Assembly: GCA_964529035.1 (NCBI GenBank)
Contig: CAZGUG010000039.1
Coordinates: forward strand, 1-20,244
DNA length: 20,244 nucleotides
Origin: CAZGUG01 sp964529035
GTDB lineage: Bacteria > Bacillota > Clostridia > Ch29
Direction of reading: 5' to 3'
In this document: piece by piece, positions 1 to 8,800 of the stretch
Layout of the letters: every line of letters starts with the position of its first letter
How positions within the stretch are numbered: position 1 is the first letter of the stretch
Position numbers and translations under genes: made by a program
The notes under the pieces: model-generated
What the model was told of the DNA's origin: nothing
Seen by the model: the letters and a program-made list of their open reading frames with translations, nothing else
Databases searched by the model: none

Positions 1-506
1 GCATAGGCCAGCGCCAGCTGCTTTGCCGTACCGGTAGCGTCACGGTATACGGCTATCAGGCAGGGAACTCCCCTACCCTCCACAAACTGGCTGCGCACCG
101 TATGCCCTGGCCCCTTGGGAGCCACCATCAACACGTCAACATCCGCCGGCGGCACTATCTGGTTATAATGCACGTTGAACCCGTGGGCGAACAACAGCGC
201 CTTACCGGCTTTCAGGTGGGGTTTTATGCTTTCTTTATAGAGTGTCGGCTGCACATCGTCGTTAACCAGCATAACAACCAGGTCGGCACACTCTGCCGCG
301 TCGGAAGCTTCCATCACCCTGAACCCGTGCTCCTTTGCCCTGTTCCACGATTTGCTTCCGCTGTACAGCCCCACAACCACTTTCATTCCTGAATCCTTAA
401 GGTTTTGCGCATGGGCATGGCCCTGGCTTCCGTAACCGATTACGGCAATCGTCTTGTTCTTGATAAGTTCCGGGCTGCAGTCATTTTGGTAATACATTTT
501 TGCCAT
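1..506 (-). CDS. ilvC: Ketol-acid reductoisomerase, N-terminal part (runs off left edge)
   Basis: This enzyme converts acetolactate or acetohydroxybutyrate to the dihydroxy acid with Mg2+ and NAD(P)H, the second common step of valine and isoleucine synthesis, in the cytoplasm. Seen: 168 codons from an ATG at 506, beginning MAKMYYQNDC. A Rossmann glycine motif, VIGYGSQGHAHAQN, lies near residue 25. The cofactor-specificity loop reads VVVGLYSGSKSW, and APKGPGHTVR marks the end of the NAD(P)-binding domain. The C-terminal helical domain with the metal ligands is outside the window. The start is supported by GGAGG that overlaps the ilvN stop codon (TAGGAGG), with 13 bases between the two genes, so the pair is translated as an operon under the upstream T-box. 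The family identity is clear; preference for NADPH or NADH cannot be decided from the loop alone. Confidence 0.97.
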   Translation of the reverse strand, partial: MAKMYYQNDCSPELIKNKTIAVIGYGSQGHAHAQNLKDSGMKVVVGLYSGSKSWNRAKEHGFRVMEASDAAECADLVVMLVNDDVQPTLYKESIKPHLKAGKALLFAHGFNVHYNQIVPPADVDVLMVAPKGPGHTVRSQFVEGRGVPCLIAVYRDATGTAKQLALAY

Positions 507-519
507 TTTTATATTCCTC

Positions 520-801
520 CTATTTGGCCGCGGCAATGGCGTCCCCGCTGTAAACGGGAACTCCCTGCCCCGGCTGGTTTGTTTTTATTACGTCCACTAG
601 CTTTTCCAACTGGTTTTTCAACTGCTCGGCGGTCCAGCCTTCGCAGTCCACCGTAAAGGTTATACGCGACACCTCCGGGTCCTTTGTACCTCTTATGGTC
701 AGGCTCTCAATCCGGTAGCCCTTCCTGGCCAAAAGTCCCGAAACCCGGTTAAAGGAAATGGGGTTGTTTTCCACCAGCACCGACATGACATGACGTTTCA
801 C
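520..801 (-). CDS. ilvN: Acetolactate synthase small (regulatory) subunit, short single-ACT form
   Basis: This is the regulatory partner of the catalytic acetolactate synthase subunit IlvB, which makes the first common intermediates of valine, leucine and isoleucine. The product is 93 residues and is almost entirely one ACT domain: VKRHVMSVLVENNP at the start, GYRIESLTIRGTKDPEVSR in the middle and LEKLVDVIK near residue 70. Long IlvN/IlvH proteins have about 160 residues with a second domain after about residue 80; that domain is absent here and the gene ends in a normal TAG. The GTG at 801 is chosen because GGGAGG sits 9 bases upstream. The in-frame ATG at 867 would start inside the T-box terminator, and the ATG at 808 is out of frame and stops at once. 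No ilvB lies between the leader and this gene. Residues equivalent to the E. coli IlvH valine-site positions G14, S17 and N29 are Ile, Asn and Arg. The family is certain; valine response is only inferred. Confidence 0.92.
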   Translation of the reverse strand: MKRHVMSVLVENNPISFNRVSGLLARKGYRIESLTIRGTKDPEVSRITFTVDCEGWTAEQLKNQLEKLVDVIKTNQPGQGVPVYSGDAIAAAK

Positions 802-810
802 CGTTTCATT

Positions 811-816
811 CCTCCC
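811..816 (-). promoter_or_regulatory. Ribosome binding site that fixes the ilvN GTG start
   Basis: GGGAGG on the minus strand lies 9 bases before the GTG at 801 and 29 bases downstream of the T-box terminator U-run. It decides the non-ATG start of ilvN. The ATG 2 bases after GGGAGG is in another frame and meets TGA at its third codon. Confidence 0.75.
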
Positions 817-844
817 TTCCTGGTTATTTGTACCCGGAGAATCT

Positions 845-886
845 AAAATCCCCGCCACTGCATCCAACCTATGCAGGGACGGGGAT
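845..886 (-). terminator. T-box intrinsic terminator
   Basis: On the minus strand the arms ATCCCCGTCCCTGCAT (886-871) and ATGCAGTGGCGGGGAT (863-848) pair with one mismatch and one wobble around the 7-base loop AGGTTGG, followed by a short U-run. The 5' arm lies just after the T-box sequence, as expected for the terminator/antiterminator switch. It ends 43 bases before the ilvN start. Confidence 0.9.
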
Positions 887-1118
887 ATATTCCACGCGTT
901 ACCACCCTAATTTGCTTCCATATCACTATGGAAACCGCTCTCCAGGTTCCATCAAACCCTTGCCTGTAACGGGGCTTACCGTTTATCCCTTACTCGTACT
1001 TCTGGGAAACAGCTCGGGAGGGATTCGCAATCCGCCGCAGTATCGGTTCACACCAACCACCGACTCTCTGAAACCGCAATGCCCGGAATGCCAGTCTCCT
1101 TCACAGCCTTTATCCTTT
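845..1118 (-). promoter_or_regulatory. T-box riboswitch leader of the ilvNC operon
   Basis: This cis-acting RNA senses uncharged tRNA and lets transcription continue when the cognate amino acid is scarce. Seen on the minus strand: a Stem I apical part with AGAGAGTCGGTGG, then GGTGTGAACCGAT; the conserved T-box AGGGTGGTAACGCG at 908-895; and a terminator at 886-845. The tRNA-end-pairing bulge is TGGU (RNA UGGU, at 904-901). It would pair with an ACCA tail, so discriminator A, which fits tRNA-Ile, -Leu and -Val. GCGGT and ACTGC can form the helix above the specifier loop, and ATTC/GAAT the helix below it. The 3' side of the loop then contains GATTGC, with ATT (Ile, at 1031-1029) the most attractive specifier and TTG (Leu) or GAT overlapping it. 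The specifier is unresolved without folding. The 5' end and the promoter may lie in the adjacent N gap. Confidence 0.93.
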
Positions 1119-1218
1119 NNNNNNNNNNNNNNNNNNNNNNNNNNNNNNNNNNNNNNNNNNNNNNNNNNNNNNNNNNNNNNNNNNNNNNNNNNNNNNNNNN
1201 NNNNNNNNNNNNNNNNNN
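1119..1218. other. Assembly gap (100 N) between sbcC and the ilv T-box
   Basis: Exactly 100 N, the usual placeholder for a gap of unknown length. The gap removes the sbcC C-terminus, with its Walker B and D-loop region, any gene or terminator after sbcC, and probably the ilv promoter. The true gap is inferred to be larger than 100 bases, because the missing SbcC tail alone should need about 240 bases. Confidence 0.95.
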
Positions 1219-4200
1219 GACAGTGCAAGGGCCAGCGAAAGGGAAGCAAGGAAGGTCTCGCCGCCGGACAGCGTTGATACCGCCCTTAACACTCCGCCGT
1301 TGGCATAGTCCCTAATAACAAACCCCTGGCCTGTATCAAGTTCCAGCGCGTACCGATATTTTGTCAGCACCCCCAGGGTTTCTGATGCTTCCCTGGCAAT
1401 GTACCTGATCCGCTCTTCCGAGATGAATTCCACAAAGCTGTTGCCCCTCAAAAGCCTTTGTATCTGTTCCAGCATTTCCGCTTTTCTTTGGTGCCGGCGG
1501 TACTGTTTGTCCAGCTTTGTCCACCTGCCGTAATTATCCTTTAGCCGGCTGCAGTTTAATCTTGCCTGCTCGTAGGAGGAAATGGCATCTTCCTTCTGCT
1601 GTTTTTTGTCCTTGTACAGCCGGTTCATCGTGTCCCACTGCTGACGGGTCAACGAGCGCCCTTCAAGCTTTTTGACACACATGTCCCTGCGAACCCTTAC
1701 ATCGGCAAGCCCTTTGTCATACCGCTGTATCCATTCATTCAGTGCTCGGCACTCCTCTTCGGACAGCAGCGCATCTTCCGCTTCATCAATACCCGAAAAC
1801 CCCTTTTCCTTCAGGCTGTCCTGCAGGCTCCTTATCTGGTCGTCCAGGTCTTTTTTGTATATGGTTTTTTGGTTCTCCAGCGTGTTTTTCAGCCTGTCGG
1901 TCTTATTGTATTCTGTTTCCAGCTCCTTTACCCTCTGCTGCAGCCTGTTTTCCCGGGCCTCCAGTTCCCTAATCTCCCTTTGTACAGCCTCAAGGGCGGC
2001 CTTGATGCCCCGGCCTTCGGTCAGTTCCCTAATCCTATCTTTCCTGCTTTTCCTTTGTTCTTTCAGGCCTTTGCCCTCGGTTTCAATTACCGACAACCGG
2101 CTGTCAAGCCGGTGTTTGTCCGCATGAAGAGCCTCCCGGATACCCCTCAGCTTGTTGTCTTTTTGCTGAAGCTTTTCCAGTTCATCCTGCAGCCTGGACG
2201 CCTGGCGGTCCTTTTCTTCCATAAGCTCCAGTTCCCCGCGGGCATCGTCTATACCGAAGCGGGACAAAAACTCTCTGTATTCCTTGTTTTTGGTTTCAAA
2301 CATGCGGGAGGCATCCTTAAAGGCTTTTTGGAGCCTTTCCAGGTTCCCGCCGTTTAAGGCCAGTTCCGCTTTCCTGCTGTTATATTCAACCGACATCTCG
2401 GAATGCTGCCGTGACAGGTTTTGTATTTCATCATTAATCCGTGCAGTATCCCTTTCCCATTCTTCAAAGGCGGCAAGCCTTTTTTTGTTATCCGAAGCCA
2501 TGCCTTCAAGCTCCCGTTCCAGCTTCTTTATATCAAGCTCCTGCAGGGGTGCCGGTAGCCGGCTTACAAGCTCTTTGTACCTGCTGCTTGCTTCCGCCAG
2601 CTCTTCGGATGCCTGCAACCTTTGGGCCTTTGAATTCTTCAGCTGCTCCTTGATAATAAGGCACTTGTTTTCGGTGTTTCTGTACAGCTGTTCGGCCTGC
2701 TGCAGCCCTTCACGGGCGTCTTTGAACCGCCCCTCAAAATCCGCCTTCCCTGCGGAATCCGGCCTTGTCGCCGGCTTGGGATGGTGTGTGGAGCCGCATA
2801 CCGGGCAGGCCCGGTTTTCCTCCAGGCTTTCTGCAAGGATAAACGCGGTGTTTTGCCGCTGCTGTCCTTCCATGTCCTCAACCGTCTGCCTGCACTCGGT
2901 AAGCTGTTGGGAGAGAGTCTTCATTTCGACCTGCCTGTCTTCCAGTTCCTGCTGCTGCCGTTTGATCATGCGCTTAAAATTTTCATGCTTTTCGGTTAAT
3001 TCTTCAATACCCGCCGCTTGAACCCCAAGGGCCTGGCATTTGAGCTGCAAATCATGCACGCGGTGGACATCCTGCATAATTTCCTCCCGGCTGCCCGGTC
3101 TTTGGCTTTCAAGCTTTGCCTGCCTGTCCTTTAATCCGCTCAACCGATCAAGTATGCCCCGCCGGCCGGTGTCGGTATCTCCAAGCCGTTTTTCAAGCGT
3201 TTTCATCCTGTCCGAAGCTTCTTCAAGGCCGGCCCTGTGCCCTTTGATTTCCTCCCCAAGCCTTTCTATGTATTCCTCCAGCTTCACGCCCTTTTGGATA
3301 TCTCTCCTGTATTCCGGATCCACCTTCAGACTGTTAATTTTGTTCCTTGTTTCCCGTACGCTTTTGTCGGTGCTTTCCAACTGCAGCTTTGAATTTTTTA
3401 TTTCTTCATCCTTTTGTTTTGATTTTTGGCTCAATTGGTCATACTGCTTCCTCAGCTCTACAAGGCGTGTATCAATATCCGATATATCAGCCTCCAGCAC
3501 CCGGGCATCCTTCAGCCTCGAGCTTTTTTCAAGCAGCCGGGGCCTTTGGTCTTTGGCCTGTTCCTTAAGGGCGTTATACAGCCTGGCGGTCTCGTGCAGT
3601 TCGTCCTCCAGTAAACCCAGCCTTTCGGATGCCGCCTGAAGCCCGGCCAGGGTTTTTTTAAGCTTTTCCTTAAGACTGCCGTGTTTTTTAATGGCCGGGC
3701 CCAGTTCCTCAGCTTTTTGGGCCTGCTGGTGCAGCCGGCGCTTTTGGTCCGCCAAGGGCTGCTTTGCCAGAAGTTCCTTTTCCTCCCGGGACAAATCCTC
3801 CAATTCACTCTGAAGGTCCCAAACCGACCTGGCCCGGTTAAACTCCTTCTCCGCCAGTTCAAGTTCGCTGTCCGCCTTCTTTTTAAATGCCCGGACCTTT
3901 TCCACGTTCTCCTCGGCTTCCTTCAGCGCTTCTTTGGACACGTCGCCCAGGGATGACATGGCTCCACCCACTTCGGCAAGGCAGGTTTTCACATGGTTCA
4001 GCCTGCCGGCCACCCTGTCGTTCAGCTGTTTTCCGTATTCACCGAGGTAAAAAATCCTCTCCAGCATCTGCCTTCTTTTTGCTCCTTCCAGCAGCAAAAA
4101 CTCCTGGAACTTGTTCTGGGGAAGTACAACCGACCGGGTGAAATCATCCGCGTTCAGCCCTATCAGCTGCTCCACCCTGTCGTTCACATCCCCCAGTTTG

Positions 4201-4583
4201 TCGGCGGTCACTATATCTTCGCCGTCTTCCACCATTTCTATCAGCCTGGCCAGCCGGTTTTCCACAAACATATCCGAATCCTTTTTACGCCTGTAAACCC
4301 GTTCAACCCTGTATGCCTTTCGGGTGCCGTCCTTTAAGAGGTCAAAGGTAAAGGATACCCTTACACCGTTCATGCCGGTATTTATAATGCCCTGGGTACC
4401 CCTGCCCGCCCTCTGCACATTTCCGTATAGTGCAAGGGTTATGGCATCCAGGACGGTGGACTTTCCGCTACCGGTGGGCCCGAAAATACCGAACAGGCCG
4501 GTCTCCCCCAGCCGGTCGAAGTCTATCCTTTGCGTATCCTTGAAGCTCTGCAGGCCTTCTATTTCAAGGTACCTGGGTCTCAT
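1219..4583 (-). CDS. sbcC: SbcC/Rad50-type exonuclease ATPase subunit, 3' end lost in gap
   Basis: This is the ATPase and DNA-tethering subunit of SbcCD (the bacterial Mre11-Rad50 complex), which opens hairpins and trims protein-blocked DNA ends in the cytoplasm. Residues 1-1121 are present. Walker A GPTGSGKST is at 35-43 and a Q-loop-like segment VVLPQNKFQEF follows near 155. A long heptad-rich coiled coil fills the middle, broken by the zinc-hook CPVC at 593-596. The ABC signature LSGGE is at about 1105-1109, 12 residues from the gap edge. Walker B, the D-loop and the switch His are missing, so the gene is incomplete through assembly, not visibly mutated. With a normal tail the protein would be about 1,200 residues, long for the family. 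The ATG at 4583 follows GGGGAGGTG and lies within the end of sbcD (20-base overlap), indicating translational coupling. Confidence 0.97.
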
Positions 4584-5832
4584 AACCCGTCACCTCCCCG
4601 GTATCCCGCCTTTCCGAACCGTCATCACCGTTTAATACGTCCAGGAATACCCCCATCAGTTCCTCGGATATCTCGGTTTTGGTTTTATGCAGGTAAAAGT
4701 CCTTAAACAGCTGGTCTATCTTTTTGGTTTCACGGTTCTCATATCCGGCAGCAGTGAGGTCCTGCCGCTTTATCACCGGCCTTATATTAAGAATCCCGGG
4801 ATTAAGTTCCCTGAGGGCCTTCTGTTCTTCCACCGTTATCGGCCTGTCGGTATGTATCTCAAGGTCAATCCATGCGTACTTGTCCTTTCCCTCGCTGCCC
4901 CACTTAAGGGCCTGGTCGATACCCTCCGCAGCAATCCATCTCCTTAAGGGTTTACCGCAGCTTAAATATATTTCCCGTATGTCCGCCGGTTTTCCCGGCA
5001 CCGCATCTATTATGTAAACAGCCTTGGCATAGTCGGATTCCGAAAAACTGTAGGCAAGGGGCGAACCGGAATAGCAGGCGGGGCATGGTGCGTCCTTTAT
5101 CCGCTGGGACCTGTGCAGGTGCCCCAGGGCTGTGAAATGGGCCCGGGCGGGCAGCACCTCCGGCTGTACCGTCAGCGCACCGCCTACCTGGAGCGTCCTT
5201 TCGGATTCCGATTCTCTGCCGCCGCTTATAAATATATGGCTTACCGCCAGGTTTACGGTATCCTTCCTGTATTTGCCGGCAAGTCCGGCCATAATGCTGC
5301 CCACCCTCTCCGAATAGGCCCTTTGAAGCCTGGCTTCATCGGCATCCTTTGACAAAAGCCGTTCAAGCCTCGCCTCGGAAGGGTAGGGAAGGGTGAGTAC
5401 AACGGCGCTCTGATAACACCTTGAAACGCCAACCTCCAGCCAGCCGGGCCCGGAATCCGTCACCTTAATTATTCCGCCGCCGCTGTCTGCAGCGGCACAG
5501 CTGTCCGGATAGCCGAGAAGTATTATTCCTCTTTTTACCGCCAGCGGATTGGATGCGCACAACCGTTCGGGATTGTCGTGGTTCCCGGCTATAACCACCA
5601 CCGCCCTTTCGCCGCCGGCGTTAAGCCTGTCCAGGGCATGGTAGAAAAGCTCCTCCGCCGCCGCCGAAGGGTTATAGCTGTCAAAAATATCGCCGGCAAC
5701 AAGCACCAGGTCAATCCGCTCCCCCTTAACAATGTCGCAGAGCTGCTCAATGAACTCCCTCTGCTCGTCTATGCGGTTTATGTTTTCCAGCCTCCGGCCG
5801 AGATGCCAGTCCGACGTATGAAGTATGCGCAT
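4564..5832 (-). CDS. sbcD: SbcD/Mre11-type exonuclease subunit
   Basis: This is the Mn2+-dependent nuclease subunit of SbcCD, a 3'-5' exonuclease and hairpin endonuclease that works with SbcC ATP cycling. The product is 422 residues. The calcineurin-like phosphoesterase motifs are in order: SDWHLG with D8 and H10, AGDIFDS with D48, AGNHDNPERL with N84 and H85, H199 in SHIFISGG, and GHLHRSQRI with H238 and H240. These are the expected metal and catalytic residues, so it appears active. The C-terminal third is the less conserved capping and SbcC-binding part. The start at 5832 (MRILHTSDWH) is chosen because the domain begins there and GGAGG lies 7 bases upstream at 5840-5844; an in-frame ATG 11 codons earlier would place the ribosome site inside the gene. 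It overlaps sbcC and is separated from addA by 62 bases that hold a small repeat. Confidence 0.97.
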   Translation of the reverse strand: MRILHTSDWHLGRRLENINRIDEQREFIEQLCDIVKGERIDLVLVAGDIFDSYNPSAAAEELFYHALDRLNAGGERAVVVIAGNHDNPERLCASNPLAVKRGIILLGYPDSCAAADSGGGIIKVTDSGPGWLEVGVSRCYQSAVVLTLPYPSEARLERLLSKDADEARLQRAYSERVGSIMAGLAGKYRKDTVNLAVSHIFISGGRESESERTLQVGGALTVQPEVLPARAHFTALGHLHRSQRIKDAPCPACYSGSPLAYSFSESDYAKAVYIIDAVPGKPADIREIYLSCGKPLRRWIAAEGIDQALKWGSEGKDKYAWIDLEIHTDRPITVEEQKALRELNPGILNIRPVIKRQDLTAAGYENRETKKIDQLFKDFYLHKTKTEISEELMGVFLDVLNGDDGSERRDTGEVTGYETQVP

Positions 5833-5850
5833 AACTCCACCTCCAACAAT

Positions 5851-5893
5851 AGCAAACAACAGCAAACAACAGGGACGGTTCTTTTTGTTTGCT
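5851..5893. repeat. Hairpin-forming intergenic element with the AGGGACGGTTCTTTT repeat core (copy 1)
   Basis: The addA-sbcD spacer contains two tandem AGCAAACAAC units at 5851-5870. The second unit forms a 9-bp perfect inverted repeat, AGCAAACAA at 5861-5869 with TTGTTTGCT at 5885-5893, ending one base before the addA stop codon. The loop carries most of the 15-base core AGGGACGGTTCTTTT (5871-5885). The identical core occurs again at 17510-17524, after the germination operon. It may be a small dispersed repeat or a transcript-processing or attenuating hairpin. It is the only spaced junction of the four-gene operon. Confidence 0.65.
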
Positions 5894-5894
5894 T

Positions 5895-8800
5895 TCAGTA
5901 TTCCACTATATGCCCGTCGTGGAAAAGATACAGGAATTTCCCGCCCACCGGTTTCCCGGTGATGCGCCGAAGGGCTGCCGCGTAGTACTCTATCTGCGAC
6001 CTGTACTTTTCTTTAATCCCGTCTATTCCCGGCACCGAATCGCAAACACCGTACCTGTCGGTTTTGTAGTCTACAAGTATCATCTTTCCGTCCTCTTCGA
6101 AGCAGCAGTCGATAACCCCCTGAAGTATTATGTTCTCACCGCCGTATATGTCAGGAGCCAGTTCCCTGTATACGTCGGTGCTTGTTATCTCTATGTTAAA
6201 GGGAACTTCCCTCATTACACGCGTGCTTTTTAACATTCTGCGGCCCAGCGGGGAGCCAAAAAACCTTTCCAGGGCTGCCGTGTCCACCACCTGCGCCTCC
6301 TGCATCGTTATCAGTTCCCTGGATACCATGGACTCCACCTGGGCGCTTATACCCTCCCGGTCCAAAGGGCCCGCCAGGTCAAGATGCTGCATGACAAAAT
6401 GAAGTATGCTGCCCTTCTCGGCGGCACTGAAACCCTTGCTTTCGTCCATAAACGCCGGCTTGGCCGCCGCGGGACTCGGATAGGCCTCGAGGGGCGTATA
6501 TTCTTCTGCAAACTCTGCATCGGCACGCCTTTTAAGCTCGGTCACCGACAGCTTAACCGGCAGCTCCGCCGACCTTTCATACCGGTATTTCCATTCCAGC
6601 CTTTTTGCTATTTCTTCGCAGTATTCGCCGGGCCCTATGCTGTCAAGAAGCTTTCTGATATCCCCGGCCTTCAAAACCGCTTGGCCGGCCGCCGCAACAT
6701 CGTCCCTTAACAAGCCGCCCCTGTTCCAGATATTAATATCCCAAAGACCGCCCGGTTCTGAGGAGTCCGGATGAAAGGAAAGGACGGGACAAAGCCAGTC
6801 AAGAAAGCTCGCCGCCGTCATGGCCTGGTACTTCGAAAGCATGGAACCGTTATTATTACTGCCGTTTTGCCACTGCACCATCTTTTTTTCCATACTTTTC
6901 ACCGAGCCGGTTATTATAAGCTTTTCCCTGGCCCTGGTAAAGGCAACGTATAAAATCCGCATCTCTTCGGACAGCGTTTCAAGCCTTGTTTTAAATTTTA
7001 GGGCCTGTTTTGCAAGGGTTGGATAGGATATCCTTCTATCCGGATCCATGTACTCGGGCCCGAAACCCAAATCCTGGTGCACCAAGAGCTTGCGGGTTGT
7101 ATCCCGGAAATTAAAGCCCTTGCCGCAACCTGCAAGTATAACAACCGGAAACTCCAGCCCCTTGCTCTTGTGTATACTCATAATCCTTACCACGTTTTCG
7201 TTTTCTCCCAGTACCCTGGCACTGCCCAGATCACCGCTGCCCGACCTTATTCTGTCCATGAAATTAATAAAATTGAAAAGCCCGCGGTAGCTGGTCTCCT
7301 CGTACTGCCTGGCACGTTCGTAAAGCATCCGCAGATTGGCCTGCTTCTGTATACCTCCCGGCATGGTACCGGTGTAGCTGTAATACCCGGTATCGGCAAA
7401 CAAATGCCAGATAAGCTCGTCGGTGGACATATGCACCGCCCTGTCCCGCCAGCTTTCAAGCCGGACAATAAAATCCCGCACCTTTGCCGCAGTCTTGGCA
7501 CCGTTCCCGCCTTTGCCGTCCTTTGCTGCCTCTTTCATCGCCTGGTAAAAGGGTACCTCCCTGTCGCAAAGCCTTATGTCAATAAGCTCTTCAGGCGTAA
7601 AGGCACCGATAGGCGACCTTAAAACCGACAGCATTGGTATGTCCTGCATCGGATTGTCTATTATTTTCAGAAGCGACATCATTACCTGTATCTCAACCGT
7701 CCGGAAATAGCCGGTGGAGATGTCGGCATACACCGGAATCCCCGCCAGCCGGAATTCCTCCACGAAGGTTTCGGCCCAGCCTTTGGTAGCCCTTAAAAGC
7801 ACTACTATATCCCTGTACTCCACGTTCCTGTAGCCTCCCCGCCGCCCGTCATACACTCTGAAGGGACTTTGATCCGGCGGGTCCACCAACTGCCTGATCC
7901 TGTCCGATATAAGTATTGCCTCGGACTGCATTGCGTCCGGCTCTTCCTCCTCCGCGGTTCCAGGCTGTTCAATATCACCGGTCTTTTCCCGGTGCTGTTC
8001 TTTATGTGCTTCGCCGTCTTCCCTGTCTATTATATGAAGCTCAACCGGCCCGCCGACAGATTCCCTTTCATCTTCCGGCGCCGGATAAACGGCACCGTGG
8101 TTCAAGGCTTCATCCGAAGTATAGTCAAGCTCCCCCACCGTTCTGGACATTATATGCCCGAACACCATGTTGACCGCGTCTATTATGTTCTGCCTGCTCC
8201 TGAAGTTCTTGTACAATAGTATCTTCCTGTTTGAAAAACCGGTCTTGGACGGAAAACTGTCGTACTTTGACATGAACAGCTCGGGCCGTGCCTGCCTGAA
8301 CCGGTATATGCTCTGCTTGACGTCCCCCACCACAAATACCCGGGGGTTTTTGTCACCGTCCCCGGAAATGGTATTTATAATAACCTCCTGGACAAGGTTG
8401 CTGTCCTGGTACTCGTCCACAAGTATCTCATCAAACCTGTCACGGTAGAAAAGTGCAGTACCGGAGGGTACAAACCTTCCGCCGTCGTCCTCTTCGGTTA
8501 GTATCTCCAGGCAGAAATGCTCCAGGTCATTGAAATCCAGCACCGACTTTTCCCGTTTCTTTGCCGAATACACTGCCTCAAAGTCTATAACAAGCCCGGA
8601 CAGGCCCTTAAGCAGCGGATACATATCCCTCATGTCCCGGACAATCCCGTCGGGCGGTATACCGAAAATCTCGTCGGCTATTTTGCGAATTCTTTCCTTG
8701 GTTTTGTTCCGTATACCTGCAACTTTTTCCTTCGCGTCCCTGTCGGCATCGCTGCCGCACCGGGGCAGCGTATCGAACCTAAGTTCCCGGAAGGCGTTAT

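Noticed and set aside
802..867. Upstream extension of ilvN to an ATG at 867
   Set aside because: It would translate the T-box terminator and leader; the GTG at 801 has a proper ribosome site and begins at the ACT domain.
875..882. AGGGACGG as a third copy of the intergenic repeat
   Set aside because: Only eight bases match, and they are part of the T-box terminator stem, which explains them.
1110..1118. Apparent end of SbcC as Lys-Gly-stop across the N gap
   Set aside because: The frame across a placeholder gap is meaningless, and these bases belong to the T-box leader side.
828..1277. Open frame on the plus strand over the ilv leader
   Set aside because: It lies antisense to the T-box, runs through the N gap, and has no recognisable protein features.
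2284..3021. Long serine/cysteine-rich frame on the plus strand opposite sbcC
   Set aside because: A shadow of the coiled-coil coding strand with low-complexity composition; no ribosome site or family resemblance. Similar plus-strand frames at 1672 and 3040 were rejected for the same reason.
5851..5870. Tandem AGCAAACAAC as a possible CRISPR-like array
   Set aside because: There are only two 10-base units with no spacers.
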